Positions 25,960 to 38,725 of a stretch of DNA of 64,000 nucleotides are shown piece by piece. The stretch covers positions 109,220,398 to 109,284,397 of the forward strand of contig CM072810.1 of NCBI GenBank assembly GCA_037013495.1, written 5' to 3'. The notes under the pieces were generated by a model. The model worked only from the letters and a program-made list of their open reading frames with translations. It did not search any database and was not told the DNA's origin. Made by a program: the position numbers and the translations under genes. This DNA is from Hippophae tibetana. Its lineage: Eukaryota > Streptophyta > Magnoliopsida > Rosales > Elaeagnaceae. The number at the start of each line of letters is the position of its first letter. Position 1 is the stretch's first letter.

Positions 25960-27964
25960 CAAACTATAAGATTTTTCTACATGTTTTATAATTAAAATAA
26001 ATTTCTAAATGAGTTTTTTTTAAAAATCCTTAGGCTGTTTGGTATCTCCGCACCCTCTTGTAATAACTGTTAATTGTGAGAATAATAGACGCAATACCTC
26101 TATGGTCTCTCGACTACCTCGTCCATCATCTCAGTGAGTCTTTGATGAAGACCTCTGCGAGCTCTAAAAATAAGTATTTTAGTTAAAGGAAAATTTCAAG
26201 TAGGTTTTCATAAATACTCTCAAATCAACCTAAATTATAAACACAACTTAATATGCAAAATTTATATGCTCATGATCTCAATAGTGTGTATAACATTTAA
26301 ACGTAAAAAAAACATTTTATTTATGTGAATATGTGTAATTGATTTTGTACACAGAAAACAAAAATATCAAGTAAAATAATATGAATTATGTGTTTTGTAT
26401 ATAGTAATACTAAGAAATACACAATAGTAATTACAAGGGTTTCAAAGATAAAATAAATAGTTTTTCCCCAATTATTTAATAAAAATAAAAATAATTAAAT
26501 AATATATCAAATAAATAAAAAGTAAAAATATATATAAATTATCAAATAAAATATATTACATAAATAAAATTAAAAAACACCATCAACTCTTCTTTATATT
26601 TATACACTAGTAGATATATAACCTACAATCTTAGACAAGTTTAAAAGTAAAGTAGTATTTTATAATAATAATGTATTGCATCAATTCTTGAAGCATTATT
26701 TGTAATTTATCTCAATGTTGTGGTGGCTTTATAAGTTTCATTCTAATTCCATTAACGCTTTTAGGAGTAATATTTTTAAACATTTGAATAAACTGAGAGG
26801 AGAATTAGGAAAATGTGAATAGGGAGATAAAATTAAAAGCATGGATTAAAACTAACAAAAATATACTAGATATACTTACAATTTTCACATTTACAAGAAT
26901 GAAGGTATAAAAACACTTTGTTGATAAAACGCATGCAGGGGATTAACGATTCACAAATATCTACAGTATCCCTAAAGTTTATATTTATTATTTGAAGAAT
27001 AATATAAGTAAAAATGATGATAAAATTGAAAATATTGCTACCATGCACATAACTAAAACACTTGTACGAATAGGGATTATCAAGAAAAGAATGTGGTGGT
27101 GGCCAAAGATGCTAGCTAATCTATAACAAGTTCTCTGTAGTGGGGACAAAATTATATAGTAAGCAAAAATATGATAATGAGAGAACTCGATCTATATAGT
27201 CTCCATTGTTCTATATATGTGGACGTCTATTATTTCCACCACCATTTGTGTATCCTCTGAATAATCAAAAGATAGCGATAGCTTCACTATAAAACAAATT
27301 AACATCAATATTAAACCCAGAAAACAAAATTCCAAAACTTATAAGAGTACTTCAAAATTCTCAGAATCACCCAAGTCCACATATTTCTATCTTTGGTCCT
27401 CCCCATAGGCCTTCTCTTCCCACTACAAAGATCCCTTTCTTATTTTTTTTTTTCCTCCTAGCTTCCTCGTAACAAACCAACAATTCGCTCTATCTCTATC
27501 TGATCACTTAATTTCACTCCTTACGGAAGTACACATAAAACCACAATCCATCGTTACCTGTTTGTTCATTGCTGGAAATACATAACATTTCACACGCAAG
27601 CCTAAATTTTTTTAAACAAAAAAAAAAAACACTCATAAAAACGAAAAAAGGAAAGAAAAAAATTGCAATAATAATGTACTGCATGTTCCACTAATAACTT
27701 TCAAACAATGTGAACAAATAATGCTAAATATTTTGGGAAATGTTTGTGATGATCACAAATAATGTGGCAGAGTTTTATTAGCTGAATAATGTGTCGATTT
27801 GCACCATCTAATAATTCTATACCACCTCATTTGTGAACTTTGAGAAATTTGTAATAAAAAGACTTTTCCAAATGTCTTGCACCTTTTGCTCACATGTTCG
27901 TCAATCATCAATAACACATGCAACGACACACACAAAGTGACACTAGTAAATTGGAGTCATTAGG
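25960..27964. other. Intergenic region downstream of the bHLH gene
   Basis: AT-rich with no recognised gene. About 27600-27964 probably includes the 3' untranslated region of the bHLH gene (minus strand). A slightly less AT-rich block at about 27070-27500 contains no persuasive open frame. Confidence 0.5.
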
Positions 27965-30171
27965 CTAAGTTCCAAGAATATTGATGTTATTAGTCCTTTG
28001 TCTCTTAGCATTCCCTGAAGCAGAAGTTTCATGATCACCAGAACCTGTACTTTTCTCCATAACTGCCTTAAGTGCTTCATGAATCGAACTTATACAATAT
28101 TGTATTTGTGGTTGTGGTTGGTTATCTTCATTATTGTTAATATTTCGTGAATCTTCTTCAGCTGTAATAAACAACACGTTTCTTACCCTTCCACCAAGTG
28201 TTGTGATCTCAGCTTTAAGTGTTCTTAACCTCAAGGATTTTAGTGTTTTGATAAGATCAGGTAAAAGATCAGACCTGTCTTCACAACAAAGTGAAGCTTT
28301 AATAACAAACCTTCCTTCTTCATCGGACGCATCATCAACAATGAGTTCATCAGTTTCTGTTGGGACTGGACTAGTTTCAGCTATCAATGAAGTCTGACGT
28401 TTTAATTCTTTTACATGTTGGATTACTTCGGCTAATAAAGAAGCCTTGTCTGTCTGTACATAACAGAAACAAGAAAAATACAAGAATCAAACACATATCA
28501 TTAAAATGAAAGTAATGTAAGAAAAATGTTCAAGACAGTATTTTTACAATTTCAGGAGAAATGGGTTTGTTTGAGTTAGTGTTCTGAATAGCTTCTTGTG
28601 TAATTTTATGACTGAACATATATAACACAAATAAGAAAATAAACCAAACCCAGATCATGAAAACTAAATAATTTAAGAAAATTGATCAAGACAGTATTTT
28701 TACAATGTGAAGAGAAATGGATTCGTTTGAGTTAGTTATTATTATGACTAAAAAAATATAATACAAACAAGAAAATGCATGAGAAGAAAATGAATAAAAC
28801 CCATATCAAGAAAATGAAAATAATGCAAGAAAATTGTTTGAAGATTGTGCTTTTACGATGTGAAGATCAGAAATGGGTTTGTTTGAGTTCGTGTTATAAA
28901 TAGCTCATGTAGTATTTAATATGACTAAACATATATAACACAAAACATGGGGAAAAATGAATCAAACCCAGATCAAGAAAATGAAAATAATGCAAGAAAA
29001 TTATTCAAGAGGTGTTTTTACTACGTAAAGAGAAATGGGTTTTGTTTGAATTTATGTAGTTTTATGACTGACAAGAATGCTTAGTTTGTCTGGTTTGGGA
29101 GATAACCGGCAAGAAATTTCTATTAGAAGCTTTTTCAACTGCTGCAATGTTTCTCTTTATCTTATCAGCCTGCGACATTAGCTCTTATTCTCTTTCTTTT
29201 TTCCTTGGAACTACCAAAACGACTAAAAATACCCATAACAAAAAATGAATAAATAAGATTGATTTATATATTGAAGGAAAAAAAATCCAACGACTTGCAC
29301 CCTAGCTCTCATATCTAATGGTAGGATTTGAAAGAATATTATTAGACCAACCATTAAAAAACATAAATCTTAGAAAGATCCACAAAGATCCTCTTGGTTC
29401 AAAATTAAATCAAAAAGCTCATTATTAATGTAAAAAAGAGGTACAAAAAAGAATATACGATAATACTATATAAAATATAACATATTGCACGCGTGCTGAT
29501 CTAGCTTACTTACACATTGAGTTTTTTTTTTAAGTAAAAATAGTTATACTTCTTTCATGTTTGATTAATTCTTATACCTTTGTAGTGCTAGGCAATAAGC
29601 TGCGCAATTTAGCAAGATGGTTATTGATTCTTTCTCTTCTTCTTCTCTCAGCTTCACTATGACTCTTAGAAGCTGCAAGTGCTTTAGCATCCATGATTTC
29701 TTGAGCAGTCATTTTACCCAACTCGGCTTGAAGTCCAAAGGGTACTGCTGAACCGGGTTGATGAACAACCGGTCCAAGAGCATCTGATATGATTCTGAGG
29801 TGATCAGAAGATGGACCGTCATATGAAAAATGCAAAGAAGGAGGTCTGGCACCTCTATTGAACAAACTAGCATATGATGATGTTGCTGATTGATGAATAA
29901 GAAATGGATCATCTCGAACCGGATTGGAAGTGAAATGAGCCGGGTTTAATGAGTGAACCGGAGGTAAAGACCATGGCTGCAAAACTTCTGATGATGTTGA
30001 TGATGGGAAAATATTATTGAATCCTCTAACTTGATCATGAGCTCCATAAACGTCAGCGTTTTGTTGGAGTTGTTGTTGCATCTGTTGATGTTGATGAAGA
30101 AACATCTCTTGTTGTATGTTTTGGATAATATTCTGTGAACACTCTGGAGCTTGATCATCCTTTTTCATCAT
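27965..30171 (-). CDS. BHLH30: bHLH transcription factor of the TMO5/bHLH30 clade (two exons, 360 aa)
   Basis: Exon 1 is 30171-29578 and exon 2 is 28453-27965 (TAG), joined in frame by a GT-AG intron of 1124 bp inside the helix-loop-helix. The N-terminus is glutamine-rich (about residues 20-40). The bHLH domain spans about 170-215; its basic region has His171, Glu175 and Arg179, the H-E-R set expected of an E-box/G-box binder. A C-terminal ACT-like domain follows (about 246-297, RFVIKASLCCEDR onward). Family knowledge: the closest Arabidopsis group is bHLH32 (TMO5), bHLH30, bHLH106 and bHLH107, nuclear factors that pair with LHW-type bHLHs and promote periclinal divisions in vascular precursors through cytokinin synthesis. 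The role here is inferred from similarity. Two consecutive ATGs open the frame; I used the first. The intron holds a repeat array. Nothing suggests a pseudogene. Confidence 0.93.
28483..29075. repeat. Four imperfect tandem copies of a ~155-bp unit in the bHLH intron
   Basis: Copies start near 28503, 28658, 28810 and 28977 (spacings about 155, 152 and 167 bp). Each carries an AATGAAAATAATGCAAGAAAA-like block, then a TTTTTAC block, then GAAATGGGTTTGTTTGAG, and most also carry a TATGACT...ATATATAACACAA block. The copies are clearly diverged. The first begins 30-50 bp from the exon 2 splice acceptor. Confidence 0.85.
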
Positions 30172-30640
30172 GATGATCTCTTTTTCTCTATATATAAATT
30201 TTTATATATACCTAACTCTACATAACTATATAATTATAAGTACTAGCTTGAAATGAAAAATTCAAGGGATTGAAAATAAATATATGAGTATAAAGACAAA
30301 CCTTTGTTATTGGATTGAGATCAGTTAATTAGTTCTTGGCATGTAGAGATTGAGTAATTTCCTTCTCAAAAACCAGCTTTCTTGAAAATTTGTCTTATGT
30401 AAAATCACTTTCACTTGGGTAGTTTTTTTTTTTTTTTTTCCTGCCAAAGACTTTGTGGGGAAGGAGAAGACGATAAAACTCCTTTTAATTTTATCCTTTG
30501 TTTTGAACTAAGCTGGTGGTATTAGCTTTCCTTTTTGCTTGGTGCTAATTTGTTGGGTATCTTTTTGGTTTGCTTTGCTTTTTTCTTTGATGATATTGCA
30601 AACCTATCCGCCACTACTCTAAATATATATATAGTCCGTT
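30172..30640 (-). promoter_or_regulatory. Probable 5' leader and promoter of the bHLH gene
   Basis: On the minus strand a TATA-like run lies at about 30634-30621, followed by sequence with a 17-18 base A run (30422-30440) reaching the ATG at 30171. This would give a long leader of several hundred bases. CAAAG followed by GTTTGTC near 30302 could be a leader-intron donor, but I could not confirm the matching acceptor. Confidence 0.4.
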
Positions 30641-33600
30641 TGAGTACTAGTGCTATTAGTTTTCTTTCCTTAATTTCTTCTTACGGCATCGTAGAAGAGG
30701 GGAAATTAACTGAATCAATTTAAAATTAAACTGAAATTAACAACATTTTTATTATCTGACGAAGGTTTTCCAATAAATATTAAAAAGTGTATTATATAGT
30801 TTATTTAAATTCCAATAATTTTAGAAGACCCTATTTAGTATTATTTTTAATAGTTATTGAACTTCTATTATATCATCAAAAACTATTATACTTTTTTAAA
30901 ACTTTATCATAGTTAATATATCATTGCTATCATTTTTCCTTTATTTATTATAGGTAGTTGGTATTTAGCATAGGTTCTAATTTTTTTAAAATAGTTACTT
31001 CGGTTGGTTTTTTTATTTCATAAACTTACAAAAATCAAACAAATCTACTTCTATTATAATTTCCAAATAAATTTAAAATTATTATATTTATAATATTTAT
31101 TTATAGTAAGTAATGTATTTATCATTTTTTATAAATTTTAATGTCAAAAATTAATCATGGAAATGCAAAATAAAATTTCTTTTTTTTTAGAAGGAGATAA
31201 ACATGTCTTGGCATATTTTTCTTAGTAATTTTATGTGAGATATATTTATTATTTGTTTCTAAAATGCATCCACCTACTTGACAATCTTCATTGTATACTC
31301 TGCTATATATTAATTTAGGTTATGATGTATATTTTAAAATCTTTATTATACAACTTTAATTTTTAACAAAGTTAAACATTTGTAAATAAAAAAATATATA
31401 TTTAACATAAGTTGTGATATTATCACAATTGATGAGACAGTTAATTATAAGTAGAAAAAAATTATTTTTATTATTTTAATCAATAATTATATATAAAATC
31501 AGATTGTAGAATAAAGAAATGCTCTTTTTAGATAGTAACATATCTATAGCATATTAAGAATTTTCTTAATTATAGGTTATGCATTTGTTAAAAATAATAA
31601 TAAAAATAATAGATTTAAAATTATCAAATCAATTTGGCTTAAACCAATAGGTCTTTTTTAGCAATTTATATCTCTATTAAGATTCTGATTTTTCTAAAAT
31701 CTTAAAAATGAGATTAATTTATAAAATAAACCTATTACCAATAAATTAACTGCACCCACTCCTATAATAGAATATGTATATTACGGTAGGAATTTTTATT
31801 TAATTTTATACAAATGCACTTTTTTGTTGGAGTATTAAGTATTTATGTTAAAACTTACACAATTGAATTTGTTATTGATGCCATTAATTTATACTAATAA
31901 TAATGATAATAAATATTATTAATTATAAGAATAATAATGATTATTTTTATTACGTAAATAACAAACTAATTTGTGGCAATATTATTGTTTTTAAACTTTC
32001 TTTGTTAAATGCATTCGTGAAAAAGCTATTCGAACTAATTAATAACATTTTTTTCTTTTGTTTTTATTTTATAAAAATAAATAGACTAAATTATCTATAA
32101 TAATAATTAATTAACCTCACTATATTAGCTGTAATACTTGGTGGACTTGTGCAGGTACAAACCTTTTGCTTATTTAGGTAAAGATATTATGGTAAAGTTG
32201 TTAACAGAATAAAATATTAATTATAATTTTATCTAATAATAATAACACTAAAGTATAATTTGAATAAAATAATTATTTTATGCATTTTTATTATAACAAT
32301 AATAGAAATTGTTATGGTAATTTTTTTAATATAACGATAAAAAAAATCATATATAATATAGAAAAATGCTAGTAAATATAAATATATATACACAATTTAC
32401 TTACACTAATTTTAGTATATACCTAATAAAATTTTATTAAAAAATAAATAACTTCTCAATTTTTAAAACTATTTTTTATATAAAGTAACTTAATTAATTA
32501 ATATAAATATAAATATCTATATTATCATTCATGTTCCTCTATAAAAATAGATTAGAGGTTAAAGTTAGATATATGTGGTGTTTTTTAAATTCAAATCTAT
32601 TATATTATTTTTGATATATAATCGCATATATCATTAATACTATTAATGAAGAAAAAGAGTCTAATATTTTGTAGACAATTTTGCCCATCTATATAATAAT
32701 TTTTATATATTAATCTGTAATATATAAATGGAACATGCAGTAGGGTATAGATTAAGCATCAAAATTGGACTATTTTTTCGTCGTTACTACAATTACTAAA
32801 AGATACTAAAAACTTGTCATTTAAAAAACAAAGATTGATTTCTTAATAGCTTAAAAATTGAGTAGTAATATTACATTATTTAAATTATGTTTGTTATAAT
32901 AATAATTAATTATAATTTTATTTAATAGTAATAATAATTTTAATTTTAATTAGTTATATAAATATAATAAATAATTCACATTCATTATAATAATAACGTA
33001 ATTAACAATGTGATTACTTATACATTAAAGGACAACAAAAAAGGATGTAAAGCATATTTTAATATTATATTTATCAGGTTAAATAATATAAATTTAAAAA
33101 GAATAGTAAAAATCTATTATTTTTATAAAAAAGTAGGATAATGTAAGTTTATTAACTTTATAAAATAATTTTTTTAAAAAAAATTAATAGATTTATACTA
33201 TTATATTTAATAAATATGAGTGATTTAAAATACAATTCCATAAAAGATAAGAAATTAATTGAGAAGATATATTTATTTTATACAAGGAAAAAGCATCTCT
33301 TAATACCTACACAATTAAAGTTACCAAATGTTGTAAAAAGTATACCCAACGTCCTCTTCAATAATGAAATGGTATATTTTAGTTAAAAAGAGATTATATT
33401 TTTTAATTAACTTTTAGAAATCAATAAAAATACAATATTTATATCTTTTGCAAGAGGTAAGTATATTTAGCCTTGCTTTATTGTAAGCTTGAATAAAATT
33501 ACCTTATAATAAAAGAGTTGGACTTGTAACTTGGTTTGTGGTTTGTTCGAAGCAGTTAAATATAATTACAGGGTATAAAGTTGAAATAGAGAAAGAGAGA

Positions 33601-36060
33601 AGGAGGAAAACACAAGCACAAACAGAGTGAACGCACGACACACAGATTGTCGACCGACCAAAGGCCAAAAAGGCTGATGGTATCATCATGATAAAAGCAT
33701 TAGCTTAGCAAACTCAATTTGTTTTTGTTATTATTTATTTATTTATTTATTTTGTTTTAAAAAAAATGATAATCTTTTGACCTTAACTTTTGTTCTTTCT
33801 TTCTCATACCTCGGTCAAGCCCCCACGTTCTAGGCTATTTCCACGCCAGCCTTTCTGTTTCCCCAAGACTATGTAATCATTGTGTCTTGGAACACACTCC
33901 ATCTCCCTTCTCTCTCTCTATAACTAGCTAGTAACTTCATTTCTTGGTAATTAGGAGTATGTTTGTTTCCTAATTAATTAATTTTTTTTATTTAATAAGA
34001 ATAATAATATTAATTTAATTTAATTTAAATAATTATTGAGAAAATAATTATTTATTAATAAATTCTATTTAATATTAACGATATAAAAATAATTGATAGT
34101 AGACATAAAATAAATTTTAGATATTTATATTACTAAAGTTTTTTTTTACTATTATCAAAACACCGTTTATATTTTAAAAAACATTTGATCAATAAATTAT
34201 AAATATAAATTATTTTATCTGTACATAACATCTTTTCGTACATTTTTAATATTATAAAAATAATTATAATAATATAAATGTTTTTTAATTATTGAGAATT
34301 TGATGATATTTATTATAAAAAAACGATTTTGATTGTTACTGATTGCTATTTATTTATTTATTTAGCATTATAGTAACATTTTTGAAAATAAATATCAATA
34401 AAACAAATACTTTATTGGTAAAAAAATGTTAAAAATATATAAATTTATATATATATATATTAATTATAATTTAATTTATTTAAATATATAAAAGATGTAA
34501 GATTTTAGTTTAAATTACAAATGTATTATAATTATATATATATGAATAAAAAAGAAAAGTTACCCGCAATTGTGGGTATCACTTTGTTTAGAAGTTAGAA
34601 GGGTGGTTCTGTATGAGAAGTTGAAAAGGCCAAAAGAAAACTGAAGAAATAATGGATGTTTCAAACACTACACTTGAGAGAAAATGGGCACGGTATTCCA
34701 AGCTCTCCCTAGCTACTTATAAAATTCACTGTTTGCTTAATCTTTATCTCAACGACACTGGTTCCCTTTGGCTATCGGCTTGCTTGGTCCAATTGTGGCC
34801 AACTTTTATACGCATCTTCTTTTCTTTTTATAAAGAAAATATAAAAATGATTAAAACCAAGACATATAAATAAATAAGTCTGGTTAATAGTAAAAACAAA
34901 TAGTCTGGCTTTAAGCTCCTGACTGGCAGGCATATATGTGAGTAATTAATTTTGTATAGTTAAGTAAACACCATGCATTGGTCACATAAAGCAAAACAAA
35001 AATCATTAACTTCCTGAAGTAACTTGTACTATACCCTTTTCAACATCAATATTATTTATACTAAAAACGTCGTTATATTACTAAAATTATTTTTCTTGTT
35101 ACTATTAATTATAATAAAAATGGAGTAATAATATTATTAAGAATGCTACAATAAAAATACATAAAATATTTATTTTAGTATAATACTAATTATATCTTAG
35201 TTTTATTAATTTTAAATAAAATTATCTTAATAAATTATTTTTATTGTAATAATTAATATTACTATCCTGAAAATATATGAATTATCAATTTTATTTAAAT
35301 AATTAATTATAATTAATTATTATTAATAATAATAAATTATTATGTTAATAATAATTATAATCACGACCATATTTTCATCCTAAAAAAGGCTTCCCTTTTT
35401 TATATAATCTTTAATTAACAAATTTTATTAGTTTAAACATATTATTGATATTTAAGAATAACTTTTTAAAATATTAAAAATAATTAGATGTAAGTTTTAA
35501 ATACAATAATACTTCTTTGTAATTTCTATTAAAACTTCTGCTCTAAAATTAAAAAAACAATTAAATGAGTTATATAAATCAATTGATTGATTCTTAACTT
35601 ATAGCTACGAGAAGTTTCCTTAAAACTTTCACTAATAACATTCATCACAAAAGATGAAGTACAAAGTTCATTAATAACGTGGCAAATATAATGGAAATAA
35701 AATAAATTTATAAATTATTTAATATTATTGGAATTAAAAAAAACAGAGAATAAAAATAATAATAATAATAATGAAAATTAATAAGATATAGCTTTAACAA
35801 TTAAAAATACTTAACTCTAAACCACCCAAAAACTTTGGATTTATAACACTACATATAAATTAAGTAATAAAAATCTCATAAAAAGAACGAATATATACAA
35901 AGCATATTACATTGTAAACTTGAATTAGGATTTCGTAAAATATGAAGGAAAAACAAACACCGGTTATCCTTCAAAGAATGATTAAAATATTTTTTGTAAA
36001 TCATCAAATAAAAAATTAATGAAAGAAGAAAACTTCCATAATGAAAGAAGGAAAAGATAC
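30641..36060. other. AT-rich intergenic region upstream of the bHLH gene
   Basis: No recognised gene. Most of it is A/T-rich. Two less AT-biased islands, about 33500-33960 and 34555-34830, lack persuasive coding frames and show no transposon signature I recognise. They could be regulatory sequence, untranslated transcripts or old insertions. Confidence 0.5.
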
Positions 36061-36131
36061 CTAATGCATTGACATAGACGACTTCAAACCAAAGCTTTGC
36101 TTCTGCTCAATACAAACACTTTCAAGAATAG
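36061..36131 (-). other. Possible orphan terminal exon
   Basis: On the minus strand, ATTTCAG is followed by a 71-bp open stretch that reads ILESVCIEQKQSFGLKSSM and stops at TAG (36063-36061). This looks like the last exon of a gene with its acceptor, but I found no upstream exon within a few hundred bases and I do not recognise the peptide. It may be chance or a gene relic. Confidence 0.25.
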
Positions 36132-36469
36132 CTGAAATTTACATCAATAAATGAAAAGAAAAAAAACCCAAATTAGATTAGTGGATAATCATCAAGCATA
36201 AAATGATAAAATTCAAATAAGTTCAAGCTGAATGCCTTGCCAAGGAAAAAGATATATTTTTTCTTTATTATTGCAAGAAATTTTTGTATAGATTCTAGGA
36301 GATTCAATGAAATATAAATTTAATTATAGGTAGAAATAGAAATAACAAGTTAAATGAAATTAGTTTACCAATTAAAGTGTTTCTCAACTTTTTATTTTTG
36401 GTTTTCTACTCTTTTATAAGGATTTAATCATTTATAATTAAATTGTTTCACAATAATAAATAATTAATG

Positions 36470-37950
36470 ATTTTGAAGTTTTTAATTTGTTCTTAAACGT
36501 ATATAATTTATTATTAAGTTTCTAAATTTTAAATTGTAATTTGAATAGTCTCAACAATTTTAAGATTTAAATTACACATATAAATATGCAATTTAAAAGA
36601 AAAAAATTAACTAATTTTAAAATAGATTTAATATCATTGACTTGAAATTTTTAGTTTTCTCTTAAATGATTAGGATTCTAAACTTAAATTGTAGGGATGT
36701 AATTATGTATAATCAAAAAGCGATCCTTATGTGTTTGTACGTTTCAAATATAAACATAGTAGAACCGGTAGCAAACACTTCAATAATAAATTTAATATGA
36801 AATAATTTAATAAAAAAAGAATTGATTAATAGAAAAAATATTTTAAGAGTGGAAGTTACAATTAATTGGATAATTTTTACACTCCATATATTATAATAAA
36901 ATATGACATTAACAACTAAACATTCCATCAAATTTAACTATATATATGTTTTATACATGCTTTTATTTTTTTCTTTAATTATAGTAGACATTTACAAATA
37001 CACATTATTATTGCTTATTGTAACGTAGATTGGGGGATTAGTATTGTGATGATGGGCATTCAACTAGTGTTTATTGTACTTAGTGATAATTTAATATCAT
37101 TACACTTCTCAAAACAAAAAGTTGTATCTTTATCGAGCATTCAACTTGAATATTGTGTCATAGCAAATGCTATTAATGAATTGCAATGGTTGAAATCATT
37201 GCGTGTTGAGTTACAACTTATTGTGCCTACTTCTCCTATTTTACTATGTGATAATCAAAGTGTTCAGAATTTTGCTTGTAATCCTATTATGCATTTTTGT
37301 ATTAAACATATTAAAATTGACAAATATTTTGTTCAGGATCAGGTGTTACAAAATTAGGTTGAATTTCAATATGTAACATTTGTTAAATAACTTGCAAACT
37401 TATTTATTAAAACTCTTTTTTCTAACTTCTTTCATTCTCTCAAAATCAAACTGAATGTTGTTCCTACACCATTAATTTAAAGTGAGATATATTAGTATGA
37501 GTTTGTTAAATTTTTCTTGTAGAGCTCTTCCAATAGTAAAGAACTGATTAGATATCCGGATTAGCTTGTTACTCGTTCTAGTATCAATACTGATGTACAA
37601 TACTTATTCTCTGTATTCTATTCTTCTCATAATCAGTAATAAGAACTCCAAATACTATGCATTCACTTTATTAGAGTTAACTTTTAAAAATCTCAACCAA
37701 TATTCCCACATTTAAACCATTCAACAACTTAAAGGCTTTTTTATTTATTTATCTAATATTGTTTGCATTATAATATTAAAAATATTAATTAACTTTGAAA
37801 TGAATTTAACTTGATGATTTTAAGTTTTTAGTTTGCTATTATACGGTTATGATTTATTATGAAATTTTTAAACTTTAAATTATGATTTCAATATTCTCAA
37901 TAAATTTAAGATTTAAGTTACATATTTGAATACATAATTTAATATTCATT
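36470..37950. repeat. Diverged AT-rich direct repeats around a Copia fragment
   Basis: A block at about 36515-36600 (AATTTTAAATTGTAATTTGAATAG-like, then CTCAACAATTTTAAGATTTAAATTACA) recurs at about 37865-37945 as a diverged version. A related AACTTGATGATTTTAAGTTTTTAG-like segment occurs at about 36625-36660 and 37800-37835. They flank the Copia fragment at 37046-37640, so the retroelement may have landed in an existing repeat cluster. Alignment was by eye only. Confidence 0.45.
37046..37640 (+). mobile_element. Copia retrotransposon 3' fragment (RNase H end plus LTR remnant)
   Basis: The frame 37046-37357 encodes the C-terminal part of a Ty1/copia RNase H: SSIQLEYCVIANAINELQWL (the usual 'ST-AEY-A' block with Glu), then LLCDNQSV with the catalytic Asp, and KHIKIDKYFVQDQV. 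After an in-frame stop the sequence still reads like the polyprotein end (about 37390-37480), then a purine-rich AAAGTGAGA stretch and an LTR-like segment with a TGTACAATA...CTCTGTATTCT motif. The upstream reverse transcriptase is missing, so this is a dead 3' fragment. Confidence 0.75.
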
Positions 37951-38691
37951 AGTTAACTATGAAAATTAAAATAAATTTTAACCAATCAAATTTATACAAT
38001 CCCTTTAACTAAATTCACATTCAAAATTATATTAATAAAATTATTATTATTATTATTCGTAGATATATTGATATTATAATAATTTATTAATTTTAATTTT
38101 GTTTCAAGATATGCGATGTATTTAATTGTTTAAATATTAGTTTGGGTTGTAATATTACTCTTATTTAATGAAATTTTTGCTACTATTAAAAAATATTTAG
38201 GAGAGTATACGAGGTCTCTTAATTTTGAAAAGTTATATTTTAATTCTTAATTTTTTTAAAAGATGCATTGAAGGTCCATTACTTATTATAAATGTGCACA
38301 TAAGTTAATCTTAGTTTAATTATTTCAATAAATATGTAAAGTTATATGATATCATAAATATGGGTAAATTTTCCAATATAAAAACATTGATTTTAATTCA
38401 AAAATAAATAATTTTTAATATTTTTATAACAAATTTACCTCTTATTTATGTTAATATATGCGGTTTATATGTCTAAATTATAAAAAAAATTGAAATATTT
38501 AATCTAAAATGAACTTATGTGTATCTTAAACATAAGAAAGAAATTTATAGTGCAATTTTAAAAAAAAATATGGACTAAAATACATGAAAAACTCTAAATA
38601 TCTATATCTTTACTTCATATTTACTTAACAATAAATTAAATATTTTATTAATGGTTAATAACAAATTCAATTTATTAAGATAAATTAAAAG

Positions 38692-38725
<34 letters not shown>

